Shown here one piece after another: positions 9,281 through 18,036 of a stretch of DNA of 64,000 nt; position 1 is the stretch's first letter, and the number at the start of each line of letters is the position of its first letter. The position numbers were made by a program, and so were the translations under genes. The notes beneath the pieces are model-generated. The model searched no databases and had not been told where the DNA came from. It was given only the letters and a program-made list of their open reading frames with translations. Source of the DNA: Methanolobus sp. (GTDB lineage: Archaea; Halobacteriota; Methanosarcinia; Methanosarcinales; Methanosarcinaceae); NCBI RefSeq assembly GCF_016278365.1, contig NZ_JADQBZ010000008.1:310001-374000 (forward strand). Reading direction: 5' to 3'.

Positions 9281-9302
9281 CAATTGAGTAGACACTCAAT
9301 TG
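9281..9302. other. Perfect 9-bp inverted repeat, operator or terminator candidate
   Basis: CAATTGAGT and ACTCAATTG flank a 4-base AGAC. A third CAATTG lies at 9268-9273. The site is 56 bp beyond the stop of the AhpD-like gene and before the promoter region of the next minus-strand gene. No T-run follows it, so an operator is as likely as a terminator. Confidence 0.4.
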
Positions 9303-9357
9303 CCCTGTATATGCATTCACCAAAAGTGCTCCGTAGTGCGCACCTGGCTCACAGACT

Positions 9358-9693
9358 TTATTTTCCTTCGTCACCCGCACAGCAGCAGGAAACATTGCCC
9401 TTTAGTATCTCTTTCCATTCCCCTATGACATCATGGGTCCAGCAGTCATCGGCTCCTGCCGCTTCCCTCATGGTCAGCGCGAGGATGTAGGTAAGCTCCT
9501 TGACCGTTGCACCGGCTTCCAGTGCGCCTTTGAAGTGCTTCAGGACGCATGGCTTTGACCTTGCCTTAATGGAAAGTGCAAAACAGAGGAATTGGTACGT
9601 CTTCTCATCAACAGGTCTTTTCTCTTCATAGATCTTGTCGATCTCGTCAAGCTTTTCTGTAAATTCCGGGAAGAACTCTTCAAGCATTCTCAT
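9358..9693 (-). CDS. Carboxymuconolactone decarboxylase/AhpD-like protein
   Basis: A 111-residue member of the CMD/AhpD fold: helical LDEIDKIYEEKRPVDEKTYQFLCFALSIKARSKPCVLKHFKGALEAGAT, then ILALTMREAAG. In AhpD proteins the active site is CxxC with a nearby His. Here only one Cys is kept (KPCVLKH), so a classical disulfide mechanism is unlikely unless the SCCC cluster near the C-terminus takes part. The C-terminal SCCCAGDEG tail may bind metal. Likely cytoplasmic redox or detoxification role, not further defined. Confidence 0.75.
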   Translation of the reverse strand: MRMLEEFFPEFTEKLDEIDKIYEEKRPVDEKTYQFLCFALSIKARSKPCVLKHFKGALEAGATVKELTYILALTMREAAGADDCWTHDVIGEWKEILKGNVSCCCAGDEGK

Positions 9694-9836
9694 TTATGAT
9701 GACTCCGCCATATTTTTTAACACCGTTAACATTACAGTGCCATTTCAATATCACAGCAAATAGTGGCACTTCAAAATATGTTGAAGCACTTTATATTTAA
9801 GCCTGATTCCCTGTTATTGCCAGACTCAAATATCGT

Positions 9837-10748
9837 CTAGACCTGCACCCTGAAAAGTTTCCCAAATTTCCTATGGCTTTTTTCAAGGACTGCAACAGAC
9901 GCACCAAGCAGAATGAAGATACACCCAATTATCGTGCTCAGATACAATGGTGTATGCAGGATAGTATAGTCGAAGAAGATACCACTGACAGGCTCGATCA
10001 ATGCCAGAATACTGCCGGTCTGGGCTTTGATCTGGGATATGCCGCTGACATATAGCAGTGCAGCAAGTGCTGTGTTGATAACGCCAAAGAACACAAGCAT
10101 GCCAAGATTGTCAAGCAGAACTGGCTGCGAGAGTTTTGCACCAAAGGGAAAGAGCAATACCACGCCGATGAGTGTGTACCAGAATAACTGCGCCACGCTG
10201 CTGTAATCGTCTTTCAGGTAGCGTATGACCATTATTTCACTGCCGAAAATAAAGCCTGATAGGATGCCCGCTGTTATTCCTATTACATACGTACCACCGT
10301 TGCTGAAACCATTGATTGCTGCCTGCAGGTCTACAATGAAAAGCAGTCCCGTAAGAGACAATGCCAATGCCACCATGCCTTTGCGGGTTATGGGCTCTTT
10401 CAGGGTAACAGGAGAGAGCAATGTCACATACATGGGAGCCGTATAGAGCAGTAGTATGGCAACAGAGAAACTGGTGTACCTGATGCAGACAAAATATGTT
10501 AGCAGGGTAGCTGTGTTAATAATTCCAAGCAATAGCAGGTATTTCTTTTTCCTGCGCGGCATTATAATAGATATCTTGCCCGCAATTACAATGAATACCA
10601 ATAAGGAAAGTACCCCGAAGAACTGTTTGTAGAAGATGAGCGAAAGAGTAGGAACGGCCTCAAGCCTGTCTACAAATAGCCCCAACATGCCGAATATCAC
10701 CGAGCCTGCTATCAGCTCCATATAGGCTTTTTTGGGTGCCATGCTCAT
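9837..10748 (-). CDS. EamA/DMT-family transporter
   Basis: A 303-residue membrane protein with about ten hydrophobic helices in two homologous halves, the pattern of the drug/metabolite transporter superfamily (EamA domain twice). It starts MSMAPKKAYMELIAGSVIFGMLGLFVD and includes the half-repeat signature LALIEPVSGIFF near the C-terminus. Such proteins export amino acids, nucleobases or other small metabolites, and the substrate cannot be read here. A second start six bases downstream is possible. Its neighbours give no clear functional hint. Confidence 0.85.
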   Translation of the reverse strand: MSMAPKKAYMELIAGSVIFGMLGLFVDRLEAVPTLSLIFYKQFFGVLSLLVFIVIAGKISIIMPRRKKKYLLLLGIINTATLLTYFVCIRYTSFSVAILLLYTAPMYVTLLSPVTLKEPITRKGMVALALSLTGLLFIVDLQAAINGFSNGGTYVIGITAGILSGFIFGSEIMVIRYLKDDYSSVAQLFWYTLIGVVLLFPFGAKLSQPVLLDNLGMLVFFGVINTALAALLYVSGISQIKAQTGSILALIEPVSGIFFDYTILHTPLYLSTIIGCIFILLGASVAVLEKSHRKFGKLFRVQV

Positions 10749-10814
10749 GTGGCGCAGAAGGGCGGATTTAGATAAATATGTTTGTCCAGGACAGGCTCCA
10801 AATAAACTGCAAGG

Positions 10815-11876
10815 TCATGTCAACAGGTAGAATGTAGATGGCCGGGCTTCCACCCAGCCAAGGTCCTCCATCATCCTTACATCCCTTTGCCTTACTTGCA
10901 GAGTATAATTGCATGTTTCACTGTCCAAGCGCTCGCTTTCAAAATTTGATATCTCGATGGAGTATATCTCGCCAAAATATGCAATGGCTATTTCTTCCTC
11001 GTGTGGTTCTGCGGGGAACTGAATATTACCCTCTTCATACCATTGTACCCACGGAGCCTCATGGCAAGGCATCGAAGATTCCATTACAACCAGATCCGAT
11101 AACATTCTCTGGTACATTTCATCCCATACGCCGTCTATAATAGCAGATGTGACCTTTCCCCCGGCCACCATTACGACGATTGTATGCAGTGTTACTACCT
11201 GAGCTGTTGCCTCACCGGACCTATTGCCGTAACCTGCCTGACTGCTCATGAACTCATAAGTTATTTCATGTTGCTCCGGGAAAGAATCCAGGATCACATG
11301 ATCAGTAAGAGTCAAGTTAGAGCCGTCATAGGCATAGGTTGGCGCATTGGTTATCCATTCTTCGGCTATGTCACGCGCTTCTTCGGGAGGGGTGGACATA
11401 GCATGCATCCTGAGCCGGACCAACTCCCGGTCTATCTCGCGAAGGTCCTGTGGCATGTAATCCTCGTAGTAAGGATCTACTTTGACAGTCTTGCTGAAAT
11501 TATCCTGTATCAGGCTTATTTCCACCACACCTACATCAGCAACGATCGGCTGGCCCTCCCGAGGCTCGTAGGTTTCCTCCATTTCCAGGAACTGGTTGTC
11601 CCTGAAAAGCCTTAGAAGATCGTTGCGCACGCTTTCATTTATGGTCCGGACATACCTGCTGGTAAGTTCGCGATCACCACCATAGATGCTGAGATTGACA
11701 GCAGTCTCATTCACAATAAGCTCCTGGATAGCCATTTCCGGGAGGGTGAAGGCACCGTATGTCAGGTGCACGATAACAGCATCGTCGGATATAGTCTGCA
11801 AATCGTTATTCCTCTCAGCACAACCTGCACTGAGAAGTGTCAGTAATAAAATTAATACAAGTGTTCTTCTGTTCAT
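10815..11876 (-). CDS. Secreted lipoprotein of unknown function
   Basis: A 353-residue exported protein. I place the start at the ATG at 11876 because it follows GTGGGGTTGTT and opens directly with a signal peptide, MNRRTLVLILLLTLLSAGC, ending in a lipobox (LSAGC, Cys19). A longer open frame upstream (to 12059) overlaps the divergent methyltransferase gene and is not needed. The mature part is acidic with many beta strands and no domain I recognise. It would be anchored to the outer face of the membrane. It overlaps nothing and reads divergently from the Rsm22-like gene. Confidence 0.7.
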   Translation of the reverse strand: MNRRTLVLILLLTLLSAGCAERNNDLQTISDDAVIVHLTYGAFTLPEMAIQELIVNETAVNLSIYGGDRELTSRYVRTINESVRNDLLRLFRDNQFLEMEETYEPREGQPIVADVGVVEISLIQDNFSKTVKVDPYYEDYMPQDLREIDRELVRLRMHAMSTPPEEARDIAEEWITNAPTYAYDGSNLTLTDHVILDSFPEQHEITYEFMSSQAGYGNRSGEATAQVVTLHTIVVMVAGGKVTSAIIDGVWDEMYQRMLSDLVVMESSMPCHEAPWVQWYEEGNIQFPAEPHEEEIAIAYFGEIYSIEISNFESERLDSETCNYTLQVRQRDVRMMEDLGWVEARPSTFYLLT

Positions 11877-11997
11877 AACAACCCCACATAATAATAAACT
11901 CTGGATAATCTGTCCTTCGTTTATTTTAATGTTCTCTGGCCACAATGCCCACAATATATCACTAACTTTATCAGGAGTTGTGTCAATCAATCCATCA

Positions 11998-13488
11998 ATG
12001 ACTGAGAAGGAAGTAATATCCGCACTGAAGTATGTTTCGCGCATGAAAACTGAGTTCATGCTGTCCGAGATGCGAAATTACATCAAGAGCGAGATGTCTG
12101 TGCAGGACATTTACAGGGCAGTACATGCCTCATTCATGGACCTGGGGCTGGACGCCATCCCGGCGGAAGGGGATTTCAGGGTAGTCCGGGCGCCCAAAGG
12201 TAATATAGAATTGACCGGTCCGGAGAAAGAAAAGAATGAAATGTTCTTCCAGTCTCCAGGGGTTTCCAGGAAACTTGAAAGGTTAGTGGAACAGTACTTA
12301 GAGAAGAAGACCGGGAAAAGCTGGGACGACCCTATCCTCATGGAAAGGATAAGAAGAGCAGTGCTCTCCCAGAAAGCAGACTACTGGAAGGAAGGCAAAT
12401 CCCGGAAAATAACGTACGATAAAGGTTACGATGTTGTGGGATATCTGGCATACCAGTTCCCTGTGTATTTTGTGCAGTTTCAGCACATCCTGTACAGGAT
12501 GGCGAAAGAAGGTCTGCTGAAGACACGCATGAAGATACTGGATGTCGGAAGCGGGCCGGGAACAGTGCCGCTTGCTGTGACAGACCTCTATAACAGGCTG
12601 GACAACCACATGGCAAGCATCTATTCAGTGGAAATGTTCGATGAGAATCTGGAAGCCTACAGGTTTATTGTGCCCCAGTATGCTGCAATAAAATCAAGGA
12701 TATCAGTTGAAGAGCCTATAAAAGCTGATATCAAGAAACTGGATATTAACCTGATACCTGACAAACTTGATCTGATAGTGTTCTCCAACGTCCTTAATGA
12801 GATAAAGGGAATGGACGTTGAGCAAAAAGCGGATGTTGTTAAGAAGTTATCCGAGAAGCTTGCCCCTGATGGAAACATAATTATCATTGAGCCTGCTGAC
12901 AAAGTAAACTCCACACAGGCAAGGAAATTGATCCTTGCCCTCAAAGGTGTGGGTCTTAGCATCTATAGCCCCTGCTCTTTTATCTGGGGTAGCGGGTGCA
13001 ATCCGACCGAATGCTGGAGCTTTGAGCAGCAGGGTGACATCATGCCTACCAGACTCATGAAGAAACTGGCTGAATGTGACGAACCTTATCGCTACATCAA
13101 TACAGACATAAAATATACATATGCCATCCTACGCAAGGATAAGCTTACAAAGATCAAATTCAGGGTGCCCCCTAAAGCGAAATTCGCAAGACTGTCCAAG
13201 CTTGAAATTCATAAAGGTAAACGTATCAATGTTATCTGCTCCCTGATGTCAGGGGACCTTGGAGACGGAAAGTACAGCCTGTACAAGATATGCGACGGGA
13301 CTTCAGTAAAACCAGTATATGCAGTCATCCCGTTAAGCAGTCTGACCCTGGAAAACAAGCTGCTCAGGGAAACAAAGTACGGGTCTGTCCTTGCTATCGA
13401 GAACGTGCTTGTCAAATATAATGAAGCCAATGATTCGTACAATTTGCTTGTCGGGAAAGGAACTGTCGTGAGCCTGGTAGAAGAATAA
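11998..13488 (+). CDS. Rsm22-like SAM-dependent methyltransferase with C-terminal OB-like domain
   Basis: A protein of about 496 residues. A class I methyltransferase fold starts with KILDVGSGPGTVPLAV and is followed by the acidic strand SVEMFDE and the VFSNVLNEI strand. A cysteine cluster (PCSFIWGSGC, then TECW) recalls the Fe-S or zinc motif of Rsm22 family proteins, which act in small-subunit ribosome assembly. The last 110 residues look like an added OB fold. The start is uncertain: I use ATG 11998, with GTG 11980 and ATG 12043 as alternatives. The upstream open frame to 11686 is opposite the lipoprotein gene and is spurious. Confidence 0.65.
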   Translation: MTEKEVISALKYVSRMKTEFMLSEMRNYIKSEMSVQDIYRAVHASFMDLGLDAIPAEGDFRVVRAPKGNIELTGPEKEKNEMFFQSPGVSRKLERLVEQYLEKKTGKSWDDPILMERIRRAVLSQKADYWKEGKSRKITYDKGYDVVGYLAYQFPVYFVQFQHILYRMAKEGLLKTRMKILDVGSGPGTVPLAVTDLYNRLDNHMASIYSVEMFDENLEAYRFIVPQYAAIKSRISVEEPIKADIKKLDINLIPDKLDLIVFSNVLNEIKGMDVEQKADVVKKLSEKLAPDGNIIIIEPADKVNSTQARKLILALKGVGLSIYSPCSFIWGSGCNPTECWSFEQQGDIMPTRLMKKLAECDEPYRYINTDIKYTYAILRKDKLTKIKFRVPPKAKFARLSKLEIHKGKRINVICSLMSGDLGDGKYSLYKICDGTSVKPVYAVIPLSSLTLENKLLRETKYGSVLAIENVLVKYNEANDSYNLLVGKGTVVSLVEE

Positions 13489-13655
13489 CTATTACCTATT
13501 CCATTTATGCAGATACAGAGGCCACGTATATGTGGGTGCAAAGTAATCGATGGTAAGAGTATCGAAGATAACTGTATATACTAGAAGATTTGATTTACCT
13601 ACCGCTGAGTGTGCGCCAGTAAACACATTGAACAGAAGTTAAAAACGGTGCCTTT

Positions 13656-14420
13656 ATGCTTGAAATAAATCCCACTTCCATTCTGATCAGATATAATGTC
13701 AAACTTGAAAAAGAGATGTCTCCTGACGACGTGGCAAGAGAACTTTTCCCGGAAGATGAACTGATCCGTGATATTGTTGAAGCTGTTTTTGAGGGAGATG
13801 AGGACGAAGTGCTTGTTGCCCTTCAGGAAGCCATGGACCAGGGAAAAGATGCACTTCAACTGATAGATGATGCCCTTATGGCAGGGATGGGTATCGTTTC
13901 AAAGTTATATGACGACGGATTGCTTTACCTGCCGGATGTCATGATATCAGCGCAGGCAATGACCGATGGAATAGAGTATTGCAAGCGTGCCTCCGACCGC
14001 AGCCATGAATTCAAGGCGAAGGTCGTATCCTTTGTAGTTGAAGGAGATGTTCATGATATAGGCAAGAAGATACTGACAGTATTCCTGAAGTCCAACGGTT
14101 ATGAGGTCATAGACCTTGGAAGTGATGTGCCGGTAGATGAGGTCATCAGTGCGGTGATGGAGCACAGGCCCATCATGCTTACAGGCACAGCCCTTATGAC
14201 AACTACAATGTATTCTTTCAGGGAGATCAAGGACCGCCTTCATGAGAATGGCATTGACATTCCTTTTATCTGCGGTGGCGGTGCCGTGACCCAGGATTTT
14301 GTGACCCGTTATGATATCGGGGTTTATTGCGATGACGCGGCAATTGTGCCAAAAATAGCCGATCAGGTGTTGAATAATGCAACTATCGAGGATCTCAAGG
14401 AACAGTTCCACAGGAACTGA
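13656..14420 (+). CDS. Orphan MtaC-like methanol corrinoid protein
   Basis: A 254-residue corrinoid protein, the same length as MtaC at 18037 and strongly similar along its whole length. It has the N-terminal helical cap (residues 1-115) and the B12-binding Rossmann domain with GDVHDIGK, whose His133 is the lower cobalt ligand, then TGTALMTTT and CGGGAV. It should accept methyl groups from a methanol methyltransferase. No mtaB follows. Instead a sensor gene lies downstream, so it may serve another MtaB in trans or act as a methyl-corrinoid signal. Codon use is less optimised than in mtaCB, which suggests lower expression. RBS is weak (GGTG, 6 nt before ATG). Confidence 0.88.
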   Translation: MLEINPTSILIRYNVKLEKEMSPDDVARELFPEDELIRDIVEAVFEGDEDEVLVALQEAMDQGKDALQLIDDALMAGMGIVSKLYDDGLLYLPDVMISAQAMTDGIEYCKRASDRSHEFKAKVVSFVVEGDVHDIGKKILTVFLKSNGYEVIDLGSDVPVDEVISAVMEHRPIMLTGTALMTTTMYSFREIKDRLHENGIDIPFICGGGAVTQDFVTRYDIGVYCDDAAIVPKIADQVLNNATIEDLKEQFHRN

Positions 14421-14446
14421 TCATCAAAGGTTACCGGGACTTAATG

Positions 14447-14521
14447 TTGCTCACATCCAAAGACAGATCCTTGTGTGTGTAGATTGGATTGAAGGAAGCG
14501 TCCTATATTAGATGTGAGCAA
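14447..14521 (+). ncRNA. Candidate structured RNA element A (leader of sensor gene)
   Basis: Perfect 11-bp arms TTGCTCACATC (14447-14457) and GATGTGAGCAA (14511-14521) enclose a core that is shared with the mtaC leader: AGACAGATCC, then TGTGTAGATTGGATTGA (14476-14492), then a small AGGA/TCCT hairpin, then TATTAGAT. The same order (AGACGGACCC, identical 17-mer, hairpin, TAATAGAT) occurs at 17957-18010. No ORF explains the conservation. It lies between the orphan mtaC and the PAS/GAF gene and could control one or both. Confidence 0.5.
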
Positions 14522-14689
14522 TTAACATTTGTTTACCTAGTATTTAATCTCTCTTTTTGGCTAAATATTTTTGATACTGCCAAAAGAAACAACCAAGGAA
14601 AAGCAGCAAAAAAAGGAGATGTCTCTATCAGTTCCAAAAATAGTGCATATAGAACAACAGATGCATTCAATAGGGACATTGTTCCGGAT

Positions 14690-17446
14690 ATGCCAGAACC
14701 CGTCCGGCAGGAACATAATCTTGTTAGCGGAGAAAACAGCTTTTTCAGGGATATCCTTGACACGGTACAGGAACCACTTGTCGTACTGGATAGTACCTTG
14801 CTCATTGTCTATGCTAACAAGTCTTTTTATACATTTTTTAAGGCAAGGCCAGAGGAACTATTAGGAAAAGACTTATCCTTTGTAAGAAGAGCCCAATGGA
14901 ACATACAGGAACTAAGACCACTGCTTGAAGACACATTCAATGGCGTTACCTGTGGTGACTTCAGGGTAGCCTGCAATTCCTCTGCCGGGGGCAAAGCATT
15001 TTCACTTCATGCCCGGAGTCTTCCAGCCAATGGGAAAGCCGTCCAGCGAATTATTCTTAAGGTGGAAGAGGCCGCAGTACAGAATGACCGGCGTGAGCCA
15101 GGTCTATGTGATATGAACTATTTTGATCTGGTGGAGCAAGGCAATGATGGCATTGTGATTCTTCGGGAGGGGGTTTGTGTATTTGCAAATTCCAGATTCT
15201 CTGAAATGACAGGTTACCCCGGAGAAGAAAATACAGGTAGAAATTTCCTGGAACATTTACCTGAGACATATAAGCGAATGATTTCAAAGAGGCTTCAGAA
15301 GGTCCTCAGGGACATGAAAAACCCCGGCCGCAACAATGAAGTGGAAATGCTCACAAAAGCAGGCGATTCATTTCCTGCAGAGATCAGTTTCTCATATATC
15401 AAATGTGAAGAAAAGCCTTTGGTAATGCTCAATATTAGAGATATAAGAGAGCGTAAGGCATCTGAGGCTGAACTTAAGGCTTCCAGGGAAAAGTACTCTA
15501 CACTCGTTGAAGAAAGCAATGACGGCATTATCATTATTCAGGAAGGCACACTGAAATTCGCAAACCGTAAGTTCTCTGAACTTACAGGTTATTCCAGGGA
15601 GGAACTTAACAACCAGCAGCTGACAGAATATGTCCCTGATATATACCGTCGGATGCTCTCAGGCAGACTCCGGAAAGTCCTTAAGGACATGCGCAGCCTT
15701 CGCCATAACAATGAGGTAGAGTTTGTCACAAAAAACGGAGCCCTTCTGCCCGCTGAGATGGGGCTCTCTTTCATCAGCCACGAAGGACAGCCTTCAGTGA
15801 TGATAAATGTCAGGGATATCTCCTATAGGAAACGTGCAGAAGCGGAGCTGAGAGATTCTGAGAAGAAGTATTCCACTCTTGTTGAGAAAGGTAATGACGG
15901 CATTATAATTGTGCAGGACGAAGTACTGGTATTCTCAAATACGAAGTTCTGCGAGATAAGCGGTTTTTCAAAGGAAGAACTGCTTAGGAGACCCTTTGAG
16001 GATTTCCTCCAGGCTGACTATAAGCGTGTGGTGATGAAAAGGTTCAGAAGGAGCCTGGAAAAGAACCGTGATACTCCTATGAAATATGAAGTAGAATTGC
16101 TTTCAAAGGAAGGGACCAATACTCCTGCTGAAATCAACTCTTCAGTAATAGAAAATGATGGTAAACCGGCTGTCATGGCTATCATCAGAGATATTACGCA
16201 CCTTAAGAATAAGGAAAAAAGGTTGCTTGAACTTATAGAAGTACAGAAAATAATGGAGTCGGTAATAAAGAGCAGTCCTGCCGTCATCTTCTTCTGGAAG
16301 CCTGAGGACGACTGGCCAGTGGAATTTGTATCAGAGAATATATCACAGTTTGGATACAATGCCGAGGACTTCATATCAGGTAAACTGCAGTATGGTGATG
16401 TGGTTCATCCGTCGGACATAAGCAGGCTTTCCACCGAGACTGAACAATGGTCCCGGGACGTGGAGAATCTCTCCTATGAATACCGCATACTTACAAGATC
16501 GGGCGAAGTGCGATGGGTTGATGAAAGATCTGTTGTCAAGCGTGATCCGGATGGTAACGTGCAGTATGTGCAAGGTATCGTGGTCGATATAACCGAGCGC
16601 AAGAACGTGAAGAACTTCATGCATATAGTATCAGATCCCGGAGAGATCTTCACCCCGGGAGGAGATCCGGGGGATATGTTCAACCAGTTGCTTGAGCTAG
16701 CTACCCAGGTAGAGAATATGGATTCAGGAGCTTTGTATCTCATCGATGAAACCACTGGTGATCTTAACCTTGTTGCCCATAAAGGTTTCTCGCCGGATTT
16801 TATAAAAAGCATAAGACATCATCCGGCTGGTTCCATACATAAACGAGTAATGATGACAGAGTATCCTCTCTATACCAGGTACTATGAACTCAATTCCATG
16901 ATACCCGGTAATAAGCCTATTAACGAGAGACTGGAAGCCACGGCAATCATCCCCGTAAAACACAATGAAAGGCTGGTAGCCATATTGATGCTTGCATCCC
17001 ACAGTTCTTTTGAGATCCCGTTCAATGCCCGCAGCACTCTTGAAATAATAGCTGCACAAGTCGGTCCTATGATCGGGCGTATGAGGGAACAAGTGGACAC
17101 CCATAAGGATATGAAGAATCTAAAGGTCATTTTTGAAACGATAGAAGAAATTATATTTGTGATTGATAATGATGGCTGTATCCTTTATGCTAATCCGTTT
17201 GCATGCAAGTGCTTTGATTATACAGAGGAAGAGCTTAAAGGTATGAATATTCTTAAATTACATCCGCAGAACAAGCTGCTTGAAGCTGCCCCTGTTATTG
17301 CTGATCTCATTGCAGGCAAGGTGTCTGTGCATAACATTCCTTTTGAGACAAGATATAAAAAACTCGTCCCTGCCGAAACACGGTGCACTGTGGGACAGTC
17401 GGATGATAAGAACATCGTAATTTGCCTTTCAAGGATAGAGATCTAG
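14690..17446 (+). CDS. Multi-PAS/GAF sensor protein without kinase domain
   Basis: A soluble sensor of about 918 residues. Domain order from the ATG at 14690: PAS (15-120), three very similar PAS repeats (145-258, 264-380, 386-502, each with NDGI..F.N..F.E.(T/S)G), a PAS fold-3 type domain (510-635, EYRILTRSGEVRWV), a GAF domain (660-802) and a last PAS (805-918). There is no histidine kinase, receiver or HTH domain, so it must signal through a partner. Its place between an orphan mtaC and mtaCB suggests a role in methanol gene control, as PAS/GAF sensors do in other Methanosarcinaceae. The start is uncertain: the open frame reaches 14489 (TTG), but that codon lies inside the candidate RNA element. 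Confidence 0.8.
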   Translation: MPEPVRQEHNLVSGENSFFRDILDTVQEPLVVLDSTLLIVYANKSFYTFFKARPEELLGKDLSFVRRAQWNIQELRPLLEDTFNGVTCGDFRVACNSSAGGKAFSLHARSLPANGKAVQRIILKVEEAAVQNDRREPGLCDMNYFDLVEQGNDGIVILREGVCVFANSRFSEMTGYPGEENTGRNFLEHLPETYKRMISKRLQKVLRDMKNPGRNNEVEMLTKAGDSFPAEISFSYIKCEEKPLVMLNIRDIRERKASEAELKASREKYSTLVEESNDGIIIIQEGTLKFANRKFSELTGYSREELNNQQLTEYVPDIYRRMLSGRLRKVLKDMRSLRHNNEVEFVTKNGALLPAEMGLSFISHEGQPSVMINVRDISYRKRAEAELRDSEKKYSTLVEKGNDGIIIVQDEVLVFSNTKFCEISGFSKEELLRRPFEDFLQADYKRVVMKRFRRSLEKNRDTPMKYEVELLSKEGTNTPAEINSSVIENDGKPAVMAIIRDITHLKNKEKRLLELIEVQKIMESVIKSSPAVIFFWKPEDDWPVEFVSENISQFGYNAEDFISGKLQYGDVVHPSDISRLSTETEQWSRDVENLSYEYRILTRSGEVRWVDERSVVKRDPDGNVQYVQGIVVDITERKNVKNFMHIVSDPGEIFTPGGDPGDMFNQLLELATQVENMDSGALYLIDETTGDLNLVAHKGFSPDFIKSIRHHPAGSIHKRVMMTEYPLYTRYYELNSMIPGNKPINERLEATAIIPVKHNERLVAILMLASHSSFEIPFNARSTLEIIAAQVGPMIGRMREQVDTHKDMKNLKVIFETIEEIIFVIDNDGCILYANPFACKCFDYTEEELKGMNILKLHPQNKLLEAAPVIADLIAGKVSVHNIPFETRYKKLVPAETRCTVGQSDDKNIVICLSRIEI

Positions 17447-17468
17447 AATAGCAGATCTCCTGTCTTTT
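17438..17468 (+). terminator. Terminator overlapping the sensor stop codon
   Basis: GAGATCT (17438-17444) and AGATCTC (17453-17459) form a 7-bp stem with an 8-base loop, followed by CTGTCTTTTTT. The TAG stop codon lies within it. Good candidate for transcript end. Confidence 0.55.
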
Positions 17469-17728
17469 TTGCTCACTTTAAGTCAGCTCTGACTTTTTGC
17501 AAGAGTAAATATTTTTTCTTAGAATCGATATTACTGATTTCCTGATATGGGTAAATTCTTTTTTGAGCTGGAAATGACTCTTTGAATTATATAATATAAA
17601 TGTTTCTCTTAAAGTTGGTCTGATATTACATATAGCAATTACAGTTTTCATCAAAACCGCATCAATAGACTGGTTGACTACTAGAAACAGTAAATTGTAT
17701 ACATTAAGCAATGTATTAGTTTAAATAT

Positions 17729-17802
17729 GCATACATAATAATGCGGGTTTTATGCACCTATAAAAGCATTCCCATATAATAAAAGTGAATTATTATGTAT
17801 AC
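17729..17802. promoter_or_regulatory. Large inverted repeat upstream of mtaC
   Basis: Arms GCATACATAATAAT (17729-17742) and ATTATTATGTATAC (17789-17802) match as inverted repeats at 13 of 14 positions. Between them, TTTTAT and ATAAAA form a second inner dyad. It lies about 120-190 bp before the TATA box, so it may be an activator site or an upstream RNA hairpin. Confidence 0.4.
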
Positions 17803-17911
17803 AGAGAGATGACAACTAAAAAAAGCATACAATAAGCATTATATATTACAAAGCAATCAGAATATTGATATTTTGTATGATGCATTATCTTTTTATATTA
17901 GTATAGGTCTT

Positions 17912-17932
17912 CCGCTACCTTTATATACTAAA
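17912..17932 (+). promoter_or_regulatory. Promoter of mtaCB (BRE/TATA)
   Basis: TTTATATA at about 17920-17927 with a preceding CGCTACC. A start site about 25 bp downstream would give a leader of some 85-90 nt to the TTG of mtaC, containing RNA element B. Confidence 0.5.
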
Positions 17933-17956
17933 AAAAGATTTTGAGTAAGGAGGTTC

Positions 17957-18012
17957 TAGACGGACCCATTGTGTAGATTGGATTGAGCTTGTTTCAAGCT
18001 CAGCTAATAGAT
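17957..18012 (+). ncRNA. Candidate structured RNA element B (mtaC leader)
   Basis: AGACGGACCC, the 17-mer TGTGTAGATTGGATTGA (17970-17986), a perfect hairpin TGAGCTTG/CAAGCTCA with a TTT loop (17984-18002), and TAATAGAT. The order and sequence mirror element A at 14461-14515, while the hairpin itself differs in sequence but not in position. That is what a structured RNA with a variable stem would look like. It lies wholly inside the predicted 5' leader of mtaC, ahead of the GGAGG ribosome binding site at 18022-18030. Confidence 0.5.
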
Positions 18013-18036
18013 CAATAAATTGAAGGAGGTATAGAA

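Larger units (their letters stand above)
17447..18036. other. Long AT-rich control region of mtaCB
   Basis: This 590-bp region has no gene that I can support. It holds the terminator of the sensor gene, a large imperfect palindrome (17729-17802), a TATA box near 17920 and a leader of roughly 90 nt with a conserved RNA element. mtaCB genes in Methanosarcina are known to have long, tightly controlled upstream regions. Confidence 0.6.

Noticed and set aside
11686..11997. N-terminal extension of the Rsm22-like gene
   Set aside because: The extra codons are antisense to the lipoprotein signal peptide and have no protein features.
14489..14689. TTG start and N-terminal 67 codons of the PAS/GAF gene
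   Set aside because: The TTG is inside the conserved 17-mer of the RNA element and the codons before 14690 have no PAS-like sequence. Kept only as an alternative start.
17444..17446. TAG of the sensor gene as pyrrolysine
   Set aside because: The stop lies inside a terminator hairpin and the extra 30-odd residues have no domain features.
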